Assembly (NCBI RefSeq): GCF_000381745.1
Contig: NZ_KB906974.1
Location: 1-61,526, forward strand
DNA length: 61,526 nt
Direction of reading: 5' to 3'
From: Psychromonas ossibalaenae ATCC BAA-1528
GTDB taxonomy: Bacteria > Pseudomonadota > Gammaproteobacteria > Enterobacterales > Psychromonadaceae
A program made the position numbers and the translations under genes. Positions 54,105-61,526 of the stretch are shown in pieces (positions within the stretch are counted from its first letter, which is position 1; the number at the start of each line of letters is the position of its first letter). The notes below the pieces were generated by a model. The model did no database searches, was not told the DNA's origin, and saw only the letters and a program-made list of their open reading frames with translations.

Positions 54105-55745
54105 ATGAGCCGATTTTTTATCAACAGCAAAGCAGCCTTAGTAGGTGATGCAATTGACGGTCTGTTGTACAGTAATAAACACAATAATCTGGCACGCCTT
54201 GATGTTGATGCGCAGATTAAAATCGTTGTCCGAAATGACTGGAAGCAGGATAAAGTCGCCATTATTTCCGGCGGCGGTTCCGGTCATGAGCCTGCACACG
54301 CGGGTTTTGTGGGTAAAGGTATGCTGACAGCAGCAGTATGTGGAGAGCTGTTTGCTTCACCAAGTGTTGATGCCGTACTGAATGCTATTGTCCATGTGAC
54401 CGGTGAAAACGGCTGCTTGGTTATTGTAAAAAACTATACCGGTGACCGTTTAAATTTCGGACTGGCTTGTGAAAAAGCCAAGAAAATGGGTCTGAAAGTG
54501 GAGATGGTGATCGTCGATGATGATATCTCCATTCCAGATAATATTAACCCCCGAGGCATTGCCGGCACGTTATTTGTGCATAAAATTGCAGGTTACTCAG
54601 CTGAGCAGGGCGCCGCATTAGCTGAAGTAAAAACTGCCGCGCAGGGAGCAGTTGATGCTGCATCAAGCATCGGTGCCGCATTATCCTGCTGTTCATTGCC
54701 GGGTGAAGAAACCAGTCAGCGCATTGCCGAAGGTAAAGTTGAGCTGGGGCTTGGCATCCACGGTGAGCCTGGAATTACTACCGTTGATCTCACTGGCTGC
54801 CGTGATCTGGTGGATCTTATGGCAGCTAAACTTAAAGCCTGTTTATCTTGTGCGGATGCCAAAACCGCCGTACTGATCAATAACCTCGGTAGTGTATCAC
54901 CGCTGGAAATGAGTTTGATCTGCAAAGATATTCTCGAATCAGAACTGCGCGATAATATTCATTTAGTTGTGGGGCCGGCGGCGCTGATGACCTCCATTGA
55001 TATGAAAGGTTTCTCAATATCTATTCTGGAGCTAAGCGATGCACATCGACAGGCTCTGTCGGCACCTGTCGAAACCGAGGCATGGATCCCGCCGCTGGAA
55101 TTACGCCAGTTAAATGTAGTGAAAAAAGCTAAAGTCGCAGTTAATTGTGCTTTTGAAGCATCGGAAAACACAGCCGCTGGTTTTGTTGTGACTAAGGTAA
55201 CCCAGGCGTTAATTACGGCGGAAAAAGAACTGAATCATCTTGATTCTCTGGTGGGAGACGGTGATACCGGATCTACCTTTGCTGCTGGAGCTCGTCATAT
55301 TCTGGCACTGCTTGAGGATAAAAATCTGCCGCTGAATGATACTGGTGCCTTACTGAGTATGGTTGGAGAGCAGCTGGCCGCCGCGATGGGGGGCTCATCG
55401 GGTGTGTTATTTTCAATATTCTTCACGGCAGCGGGCCGCGATTATAATCAGCATGGTAATACAGTGACGGCGTTAAAAGCCGGCCTTGCGCAGATGATGC
55501 AGTACGGCGGGGCAAAACCCGGCGATCGTACCATGATTGATGCACTGCATCCGGCCTTTATCGCCTGGGAAAAAGAAGGTTTACAAGCCGCTGTTGAAGC
55601 CGCCCGCATTGGTGCAGAAAGTACATCAAGTATGCTTACAGCGAAAGCCGGTCGTTCCTCTTATTTGAGCAGCGACAGTCTGCAGGGAGTTAAAGATCCG
55701 GGCGCACTGGCTGTTGAGCGGGTATTTGCGAGCTTTAAGGAATAA
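54105..55745 (+). CDS. ATP-dependent dihydroxyacetone kinase (DhaK and DhaL domains in one chain)
   Basis: A 546-residue protein. The DhaK part holds GGGSGHEPAHAG (His61 region) and His219 in LGIHGEPG, the residue that binds dihydroxyacetone covalently. The DhaL part from about 340 has LDSLVGDGDTGSTFA, which binds ATP-Mg. The fused form uses ATP, unlike the PTS-linked split form. It phosphorylates dihydroxyacetone in glycerol use. The ATG at 54105 follows CGGAG; a start at 54084 would add seven residues. Two more genes follow at 51- and 57-bp gaps. Confidence 0.92.
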   Translation: MSRFFINSKAALVGDAIDGLLYSNKHNNLARLDVDAQIKIVVRNDWKQDKVAIISGGGSGHEPAHAGFVGKGMLTAAVCGELFASPSVDAVLNAIVHVTGENGCLVIVKNYTGDRLNFGLACEKAKKMGLKVEMVIVDDDISIPDNINPRGIAGTLFVHKIAGYSAEQGAALAEVKTAAQGAVDAASSIGAALSCCSLPGEETSQRIAEGKVELGLGIHGEPGITTVDLTGCRDLVDLMAAKLKACLSCADAKTAVLINNLGSVSPLEMSLICKDILESELRDNIHLVVGPAALMTSIDMKGFSISILELSDAHRQALSAPVETEAWIPPLELRQLNVVKKAKVAVNCAFEASENTAAGFVVTKVTQALITAEKELNHLDSLVGDGDTGSTFAAGARHILALLEDKNLPLNDTGALLSMVGEQLAAAMGGSSGVLFSIFFTAAGRDYNQHGNTVTALKAGLAQMMQYGGAKPGDRTMIDALHPAFIAWEKEGLQAAVEAARIGAESTSSMLTAKAGRSSYLSSDSLQGVKDPGALAVERVFASFKE

Positions 55746-55795
55746 AAAAACAGCGGACAGATATTCACTTCTTAACTGCATAGAGGATTTTTAAT

Positions 55796-56248
55796 ATGAA
55801 AACACTTTATTTCGTTCAGCATGGAATTGCAGAGTCTAAGGATGTTGAGCCGAAAAGACCCTTATCGGATGCTGGTAGTGAGCAAGTTAAAAGAGTTGCC
55901 GGTTACTTAAAGGCTCATAACATTGTTATCCGTAAAATTTGTCATAGCGGAAAGTTACGGGCCGCTCAGACTGCAGTTCTGTTTTCTGAAATACTGGCTG
56001 TTGATGATGTCTCAGAACAGGACGCAATGAATCCTAATGACAATCCGGCTGAGCTGATTGAGAATATCTGCGATGATGCTGTTATGTATATCGGGCATTT
56101 ACCCCATATCCAGAAGACTGCAGCTGAGATTATTACTAACAGCACTGTTTATCCGGTGCTTAAATTTCAGAATGCTGCGGTTGCCTGTATTGAAATTGAG
56201 AAAGGTGTCGGCTGTATAAAATGGTTTATTACACCTGATATGTGTTAG
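55796..56248 (+). CDS. SixA-like phosphohistidine phosphatase
   Basis: A 150-residue histidine-phosphatase protein. The first motif reads VQHGIAESKD, with Gln8-His9-Gly10 where most have RHG; the loss of Arg is seen in some SixA-like proteins, as I recall. LSDAGSEQVKRVAGYL and ICHSGKLRAAQTA (the second Arg and sensor loop) and the late GHLPHIQKTA are typical. SixA removes phosphate from histidine in phosphorelay or PTS Hpr-type proteins. It lies between dihydroxyacetone kinase and nucleoside hydrolase genes. Confidence 0.86.
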   Translation: MKTLYFVQHGIAESKDVEPKRPLSDAGSEQVKRVAGYLKAHNIVIRKICHSGKLRAAQTAVLFSEILAVDDVSEQDAMNPNDNPAELIENICDDAVMYIGHLPHIQKTAAEIITNSTVYPVLKFQNAAVACIEIEKGVGCIKWFITPDMC

Positions 56249-56304
56249 CTGCAGACGGCTTAGTTTTTATTTTAAGTACGGTAATTAATAGAAGGTGTAA
56301 AAGT

Positions 56305-57276
56305 ATGGTAACAAAAATTATTCTAGATACGGATCCGGGAATAGATGATGCGATGGCGATAATCTTTGCCGAGGCAAGTCCTGATATTGAACTTATGGCA
56401 GTTACGACGGTTTTTGGTAATGCAACCATTGAAAATTCAACGCGTAATGCTTTGTACTTAAAACAAAAATATAAATTAAAGGCGGATGTAGCTCAAGGTG
56501 CCGATAAACCGCTGAGCAGAGCGCCGGTTGGCGCGACAACGGTTGTTCATGGTGAGAAAGGATTAGGCACTGTTGAGGCTCCAGAGCTGCTCGAGGTTGA
56601 AGCCGATTCCCGCCCTGCTTATCAGTATATTATTGATGCACTGACTGCAGAGCCCGGCGAGATCACGCTGGTTGCCGTCGGACCGCTGACAAATCTGGCG
56701 TTAGCATTAGCAGCAAAGCCTGAAATTGTTGATCTGGTAAAAGAAGTGGTTGTTATGGGCGGGGCATTTGGTGAGAACGGTCATAGAGGAAATGTATCAC
56801 CTTATGCTGAAGCGAATATTTATGATGATCCTCATGCCGCCGACAGAGTATTTTCTGCAGACTGGCCGGTGGCGATTATCGGCCTTGATGTGACCGAAGA
56901 GAGTTTCTTCAGCAGTGAATATCTAGATCAGCTGCGGGATGATGCGGGTCAAGTTGGTCAGTTTATCTGGGATGTAAGCCGCTATTATCTTAAGTTTTAT
57001 TGTGAAAGAGTGGGGCTGGAAGGTTGTCATGTTCATGATCCTTCGGCTATTGCTTATGTGATAAATCCGCAGCTGTTTACTATGCGCAGAGGTCCTGTAC
57101 GCGTTGTCACCGAGGGCCCGGCTGCCGGGTATACGATACAAAAGTTTGAACAGCGAAAATATATGCATGATCAGTGGAAAGAAGGCGGCTCGCAGCTGGT
57201 GGGAGTGAAAGTACAGAGCGAATCTTTACTTGATCTTTACCGCCGGACCATTATAGATTTTAGTCAGAAGTTGTGA
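56305..57276 (+). CDS. Inosine/uridine-preferring nucleoside hydrolase
   Basis: A 323-residue protein with the calcium-binding DTDPGIDDAMAI at residues 8-19 (Asp8, Asp10, Asp14, Asp15), then TVFGNATIENST, the GPLTNLALAL signature and GGAFGENGHRGNV. HDPSAIAYV near residue 250 supplies the active-site His. It hydrolyses ribonucleosides to base and ribose in the cytosol. The ATG at 56305 is preferred because AGAAGGTG precedes it. Confidence 0.92.
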   Translation: MVTKIILDTDPGIDDAMAIIFAEASPDIELMAVTTVFGNATIENSTRNALYLKQKYKLKADVAQGADKPLSRAPVGATTVVHGEKGLGTVEAPELLEVEADSRPAYQYIIDALTAEPGEITLVAVGPLTNLALALAAKPEIVDLVKEVVVMGGAFGENGHRGNVSPYAEANIYDDPHAADRVFSADWPVAIIGLDVTEESFFSSEYLDQLRDDAGQVGQFIWDVSRYYLKFYCERVGLEGCHVHDPSAIAYVINPQLFTMRRGPVRVVTEGPAAGYTIQKFEQRKYMHDQWKEGGSQLVGVKVQSESLLDLYRRTIIDFSQKL

Positions 57277-57534
57277 AAAGTGACAGCCGCTAAACAGGAA
57301 AAATAGCGAATCAAAGCATCCATTCTGCATTGATTCGCAGTCCGGTAAGTACTGCTCCCTAAGCCGCAAGTGCCGCAGTTTCCTGTATCCCTTCCTTAGT
57401 TGATCAATCTCACCTATTCCTACATGATAAATACCTATTAATTGAATATAAGTATTTGATCAGATTAGTGTAAAAAGGTAACGTTAAAGAATTAACGGAC
57501 ACTTCCAGCTGCGCTGACGGCCTAAGGAGACTCA

Positions 57535-58035
57535 GTGGAAAAAGTAACGGTTAGACATAGTGACAGTAATGATATTGCAGCCATTAAAGAGATCTATGCT
57601 GGTGAGCTGGCTTTCGGCGGTACATTGCAGCTTCCCTTTCCGTCACTGCAGAAATGGCAGTCACGGTTAAATGATCTGCCCAGCGGCGCTTACAGTTTTG
57701 TTGCTGAACTCGGTGGTGAAATTATTGGTCAGCTTGGTTTTGAGGCTTTCCAAAATCCCAGACGTAAGCATGCCGGCACCTTTGGTATGGCTGTTAAAGA
57801 TAATCACCAGGGAAAAGGTGTTGGTAGTGAGCTGTTAGCAGCCGCAATAGAGTTGTCTGACAATTGGTTAAATTTACGCCGTCTTGAGTTAGAAGTTTAT
57901 ACAGATAATCAGGCTGCAGTTAAACTGTATAAAAAGTACGGTTTTCAAATCGAAGGAGAATCGCTTGATTTTGCTTTTCGAAACGGTGGTTTTGTTGATG
58001 TATACCGTATGGCTAGGGTATTAAAAAGGCAATAA
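57535..58035 (+). CDS. GNAT acetyltransferase, AaaT/YhhY-like
   Basis: A 166-residue GNAT protein. It shares with E. coli YhhY (L-amino-acid acetyltransferase) the start VTVRHSDSNDIAAI, LQLPFPSLQKWQSRL, PRRKHAGTFGMAV, the acetyl-CoA loop QGKGVGSELL and the end YKKYGFQIEGES, FVDVYRMARV. The GTG start follows AAGGAG by 5 bp. Its substrate is inferred only from homology. Confidence 0.85.
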   Translation: MEKVTVRHSDSNDIAAIKEIYAGELAFGGTLQLPFPSLQKWQSRLNDLPSGAYSFVAELGGEIIGQLGFEAFQNPRRKHAGTFGMAVKDNHQGKGVGSELLAAAIELSDNWLNLRRLELEVYTDNQAAVKLYKKYGFQIEGESLDFAFRNGGFVDVYRMARVLKRQ

Positions 58036-58115
58036 TCTACCGGACAGTTAAAAGACGGAACAACTTCAACCTGTACGGAACTGCTCGGCTGCAGTTTAAT
58101 GATAAGAGGTAAAAA

Positions 58116-58839
58116 TTGATAACCTTAAGAGATATGCACAGCAGCGAATTTTTAGATTATAAAAACATATTCGTTGATGAATATGCGAAAGATTTATCGG
58201 TCAATTATGGCCATACTCTTGAGCAGGCTACGGTCTTGGCTGAGAGCTCTTACGCAGAGCACTTTCCGAATAACAGACCTAAAGCAGATAATGTAATAAT
58301 GTGTATAGAAGCCGACAAGCAGACCGTCGGTTATATACCTAAACCACTTGAAGATGCAGGAATCAGCAAGTCGAGAGGTGACTAGATTCAAGGCATAAAA
58401 CCACAGGTCTAGCATTCTACATCAAGGTTTTATAACGCAGAAGATGGTTGACTCTCGCCTTGCCCTGCGGGAGCCTAGCTCGAAAATCAACACGGCGTTA
58501 CAATATTTGAAAAGGGAAGAACCATTCTCTGCATATTGTGCCTTGTTCTGACTTCCGAGCTAAGCTCTGAATCTGCATCTTCAAGTGGTTTGGGTATACT
58601 GGTATGCGGTTAATAAAAGTGCTTCGAGTGCGTTTATTTATGATTTTTATATCGCTGATAAGTTCAGAAGTAAAGGTTATGGAGGCGGGGCTGTTTGTGC
58701 ATTAGAATCGACATTAGCAGCCGGTGATATAAAGCGGATCAACCTTAGAGTTGCTTATGATAACCCCAGAGCATTAGCGCTTTATCAAAAAATAGGCTTT
58801 GCGGTTACAGGTTTAAATATGAGTAAAATAATTACTTAA
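58116..58839 (+). pseudogene. GNAT acetyltransferase gene split by a MITE
   Basis: The 5' part (58116-58333, starting with TTG after AAGAGGT) encodes the beginning of an acetyltransferase through KQTVGY. The 3' part from 58599 encodes WYAVNKSASSAFIYDFYIAD, the acetyl-CoA loop RSKGYGGGAV, and ALYQKIGFAVTGLNM. Removing 58334-58598 joins the codons GGT-TAC-TGG in one frame with no change, restoring a normal GNAT of about 152 residues. The gene was therefore intact before the insertion and is now disrupted. Confidence 0.85.
58334..58598. mobile_element. MITE-like element, copy 2, inserted in a GNAT gene
   Basis: The ends are inverted repeats: the left has ACCACTTGAAGATGCAG and the right has CTGCATCTTCAAGTGGT, part of a repeat matching at about 25 of 26 positions. 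TA flanks each end, consistent with TA target duplication. About 263-265 bp, non-coding, homologous in its interior to the element at 45538-45800. Confidence 0.88.
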
Positions 58840-58970
58840 TCCGGCCTAGGCAGAAAAACTTTCTGTTTTGTTCTTTATGGAAGTTTACCAGCCGTATAAG
58901 AAAGTCTCGAAGCGTTTAAAGATATGGATATCTGTTGTATTACCAATAATATAAAAGAGAGAAATATTCA

Positions 58971-60836
58971 ATGAACAAACCATTTCTTTACCATGGTCAG
59001 GATAGTGCCTGGCTTACTCCCGGTAGTAACAGTCTTCAGGTCATCATGGTCAGCTGTGTCGAAATGCTGGTTTCTGACGTATTTATTCGCTGTGAGCCCG
59101 ATAACGAAGAGCAGCTGATTGTGATGAGGCGCGGTGAAAGCAAAGATCGTCTGCAGTACTGGTTTGGCGAGCTGCCGATAAACAGTGATAAAGATATTAC
59201 TTTTTATACTTTTAAAGTGCTGCACAGCAGCGGTCAATGGTGGCTGCACGGCTGCGGTATATCACCGCGTGTCCCTGGCAAAGAACAACATTTCAAATAT
59301 AACTGTCAGCATCAGCCTCCAGCGTGGGTTAAAGAGCAGGTTTTTTACCAGATTTTCCCGGATCGTTTTGCTAATGGAAATCCAGAAATTAGTGTGCAGT
59401 CTGGAGAATACTGTTTACGTGGAGAAGACAGGCCAACGGTTGCAAAAGAATGGGGCGAGGCTGTTTCTGAGCACGGTAGAACTGGCGCCAGTGAATTTTT
59501 CGGTGGTGATCTGCAGGGGATTTACAACAAGTTTGATTATCTGCAGGAGCTGGGTGTTACGGCGCTGTATTTAAATCCGATATTTGCGGCTCCAAGCAAT
59601 CATAAATATGATACAACCGATTATTTGAACATTGATGTGCACCTCGGTACAAACGCACTTTTTGCCGAGATGGTTGAAGAGCTTCACCAGCGCGATATGA
59701 AGATCATGCTTGATGCTGTGTATAATCACACGTCAGCGGACCATGCCTGGTTTGATAAATACCAGCGTAATTCATCTGAACAGCCGGCCGGTGCCTATGA
59801 TAATCCGGCTTCAGCTTACCGCCGCTTTTATCAGTTTAACGGTGAGAGTAATGAGTATATCGGCTGGAACGGCATAGCCAGTTTACCTAAACTGAATTTC
59901 TCAAATCCACAAGTTCAGGACTATATCTATGCTGGTGACGATGCGGTTATTAAGCACTGGCTGCGTCCGCCCTATAATATCGATGCCTGGCGCTTTGATG
60001 TTATTCATATGCTTGGTGAAGGTGCCGGTGCATTTAATAACGCTCATTATGTAAAAGCATTCCGCAATGCGGCTAAATCTGTTAATTCTGACTGTTATGT
60101 ACTAGGAGAGCACTTCTTTGAAGCATCTCACTGGCTGCAGGGAGATCAGGAAGACGGCGCAATGAACTATTACGGCTTTTCCCATCCTATTCGTGCTTTC
60201 TTCGCGCAAAAAGATATCTCCTATCATGCATGCCGGATTGATGCGCCGCAGTTAGTGCAGTGGCTAAACGAAGCGCGGGTTAAGCTACCCTGGTTAAACC
60301 AGCTGTCGCAGCTCAATCAGCTGGACAGTCACGATACCATGCGCTTTCTCAGCATGGTCAATGATGATACTGAGACCATGCATTTAGCGCTGCTGATGTT
60401 GTTTGCCTATGTGGGAACTCCCTGTGTTTATTACGGCACCGAGGTTGAACTGCAGGGCGGGCAGGATCCTGACAACCGACGCTGTTTTCCATGGGAAAGA
60501 ACCGAACCGGGCAATAAACCGCGGACCTTTGCACTGCTTAAACAACTTATAACACTAAGAAAGTCATCAGCAGCACTAACATCGGGCAGTATTCAGTGGT
60601 TAACGGCACAGGAGCAGTATTTTGCTTTTGCGCGAAGCACAGGTAGTGAATGTTATATCTGTGTTATTAATAATGGCGGCTCGCAGCAGACTGTCGATTT
60701 ACCGCTCTGGCAGTTAGGAGTTGAATCCGGATTATTAGAAGATCAGCTCAGCGGTGAACAATGGGCAGTTAAAGACGGAGAGGTTTCGCTTACTCTCCCG
60801 GCTAAGCAGGGAGGGTTATTGTCTGTTGAACGCTAG
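58971..60836 (+). CDS. malZ: Maltodextrin glucosidase-like alpha-amylase (GH13, MalZ-like)
   Basis: A 621-residue protein. A beta N-domain of about 120 residues precedes the GH13 barrel. The four conserved regions are DAVYNHTS (I), WRFDVIH with nucleophile Asp343 (II), LGEHFFEAS with acid/base Glu380 (III) and LDSHDTMRF with Asp455 (IV). It is close in length to E. coli MalZ (604). MalZ trims glucose from maltodextrins in the cytosol. No signal peptide. No malT box or other mal gene was noted nearby. Confidence 0.86.
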   Translation: MNKPFLYHGQDSAWLTPGSNSLQVIMVSCVEMLVSDVFIRCEPDNEEQLIVMRRGESKDRLQYWFGELPINSDKDITFYTFKVLHSSGQWWLHGCGISPRVPGKEQHFKYNCQHQPPAWVKEQVFYQIFPDRFANGNPEISVQSGEYCLRGEDRPTVAKEWGEAVSEHGRTGASEFFGGDLQGIYNKFDYLQELGVTALYLNPIFAAPSNHKYDTTDYLNIDVHLGTNALFAEMVEELHQRDMKIMLDAVYNHTSADHAWFDKYQRNSSEQPAGAYDNPASAYRRFYQFNGESNEYIGWNGIASLPKLNFSNPQVQDYIYAGDDAVIKHWLRPPYNIDAWRFDVIHMLGEGAGAFNNAHYVKAFRNAAKSVNSDCYVLGEHFFEASHWLQGDQEDGAMNYYGFSHPIRAFFAQKDISYHACRIDAPQLVQWLNEARVKLPWLNQLSQLNQLDSHDTMRFLSMVNDDTETMHLALLMLFAYVGTPCVYYGTEVELQGGQDPDNRRCFPWERTEPGNKPRTFALLKQLITLRKSSAALTSGSIQWLTAQEQYFAFARSTGSECYICVINNGGSQQTVDLPLWQLGVESGLLEDQLSGEQWAVKDGEVSLTLPAKQGGLLSVER

Positions 60837-60872
60837 CTGCAGCTGTAGTATTTCCGAAATTCCTCACTAGAG

Positions 60873-60900
60873 AGCAGCAGATTTCTGCTGCTTATATTTT
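60873..60900 (+). terminator. Probable terminator after malZ
   Basis: AGCAGCAG pairs with CTGCTGCT around ATTT, followed by TATATTTT. Confidence 0.72.
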
Positions 60901-60968
60901 CCTGGTAATATGCAGATGCTGTCTGAAACGGCTTTGCTTATTAAACGGGCCCGGCTAAGGAGTCGTTT

Positions 60969-61352
60969 GTGTTAAAAAGTATCCACCATGCTGCAGTTAT
61001 CTGTTCCGATTATGAAAAGTCTAAATATTTTTATACTTCGATTCTTGGACTTGAGATAATCGCAGAAAATTACCGCCAGGAGCGTGATTCTTATAAACTT
61101 GATCTTAAACTGCCGGACGGTGGGCAGATTGAGCTGTTTTCTTTCCCCAGCCCGCCGAGCAGACCAAGCACTCCAGAGGCGATGGGTTTAAGACACCTGG
61201 CGTTTGTGGTTGAGTCCGTTGAAAAAGTTTGTGAATATTTAGAATCGTCAGGTATCGCAGTAGAGCCGATACGAATTGATCAATATACCGGTAAAAAATA
61301 TACATTTTTCCAGGACCCAGACGCACTTCCTTTAGAGTTATATGAGCAGTAA
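60969..61352 (+). CDS. VOC-family (glyoxalase/dioxygenase fold) protein, GloA2/YaeR-like
   Basis: A 127-residue protein. It starts with LKSIHHAAVICSDYEKSKYF (metal-binding His) and has IELFSFPSPPSRPSTPEA and GLRHLAFVVE (second His) with the final LPLELYEQ (Glu). This is the YaeR/GloA2 lactoylglutathione-lyase-like group; the true substrate is unknown. The GTG start follows AAGGAGTC. It converges with the partial gene at 61377. Confidence 0.85.
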   Translation: MLKSIHHAAVICSDYEKSKYFYTSILGLEIIAENYRQERDSYKLDLKLPDGGQIELFSFPSPPSRPSTPEAMGLRHLAFVVESVEKVCEYLESSGIAVEPIRIDQYTGKKYTFFQDPDALPLELYEQ

Positions 61353-61376
61353 AATATTTGTGCTTGTGTAAATAAA

Positions 61377-61526
61377 CTATCTTTCTACCAATAAAAATTC
61401 TTTTTTTGCGACCCGCAGATGAACTTGTAGCTTCTCTGCGGAAAACAAGACTGTTTCTACCTCTACCTCTACCTCTACCTCTACCTCTACCTCTACCTCT
61501 ACCTCTACCTCTACCTCTACCTCTAC
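61377..61526 (-). CDS. Partial C-terminus of a protein with (Val-Glu)n repeats
   Basis: On the minus strand the frame GTA-GAG is open from the window edge through the hexamer repeat as alternating Val-Glu. It continues TVLFSAEKLQVHLRVAKKEF and stops at TAG (61377-61379). The stop lies 25 bp from the convergent VOC gene's stop, as expected for a real gene. The rest of the gene is outside the window, so the function is unknown. Confidence 0.55.
   Translation of the reverse strand, partial: VEVEVEVEVEVEVEVEVEVEVEVETVLFSAEKLQVHLRVAKKEFLLVER
61456..61526. repeat. 6-bp tandem repeat (CTCTAC)n running off the window edge
   Basis: At least 11 copies of CTCTAC fill the last 71 bp. Because six is a multiple of three, copy-number changes keep the frame; on the minus strand each unit adds one Val-Glu pair. 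It probably also marks an assembly break. Confidence 0.95.

Overview
The window looks like chromosome from a cold-water marine gammaproteobacterium, most like Psychromonas or a near relative in the Alteromonadales/Vibrionales. The grounds are the low-to-middling G+C estimated by eye, the gammaproteobacterial cysZ-zipA-ligA block, a NorM-type MATE pump, a full-length PatZ-type acetyltransferase, PolB (Pol II), rstAB, small families typical of this group (DUF2999-like, DUF5062-like), many REP-associated transposase (RAYT) remnants and MITE-like elements. The genus is inference. No rRNA, tRNA, CRISPR array, prophage or defence island is visible.

Layout. 1-7190 is an accessory, decayed stretch. 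It holds one RAYT cut by the window edge, one truncated RAYT and one RAYT remnant. A 688-bp direct repeat brackets a ThDP-dependent 2-keto acid decarboxylase gene. The stretch also holds a cytochrome b561 gene behind a canonical Fur box, an exported barrel-like protein, a 55-bp tandem repeat and a 54-bp element that can fold as a three-way junction. 7191-16456 carries a CdsA-like enzyme, small proteins, a tandem degenerate GGDEF protein, an orphan solute-binding protein, a DUF389 protein with a diacylglycerol-kinase-like front half, and norM. 16695-32462 is mostly core: patZ, pepN, two near-identical DASS transporters with a response regulator between them, cysZ/zipA/ligA, and a BenE transporter. 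32541-41356 carries the divergent BenE regulator, a HAD hydrolase, a LysR regulator, rstAB with a divergent lipoprotein, a MarC-family protein and polB.

41455-61526 is accessory-rich. It has three tandem orphan solute-binding proteins, each with its own promoter and terminator, a pseudopilin, two divergent amino-acid exporters (LysE and LysO types), a NifW-like small protein and a secreted nuclease. Two PEP-CTERM-type exported proteins share a sigma-54-type promoter. Then come a ribose-type binding protein, UspA, a dihydroxyacetone kinase/SixA/nucleoside hydrolase run, a GNAT gene, a second GNAT gene split by a MITE, malZ, a glyoxalase-like protein, and a 6-bp tandem repeat running off the right edge inside an open frame.

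How the genes work together. The most system-like signal is the pair of unlinked PEP-CTERM genes with matching GG-N10-GC promoters, which suggests an RpoN-controlled exosortase-dependent surface regulon. Other probable circuits are BenE with its XRE-cupin regulator (two 15-bp direct repeats between them), rstAB with a lipoprotein (three 10-bp direct repeats between them), and Fur with cytochrome b561.
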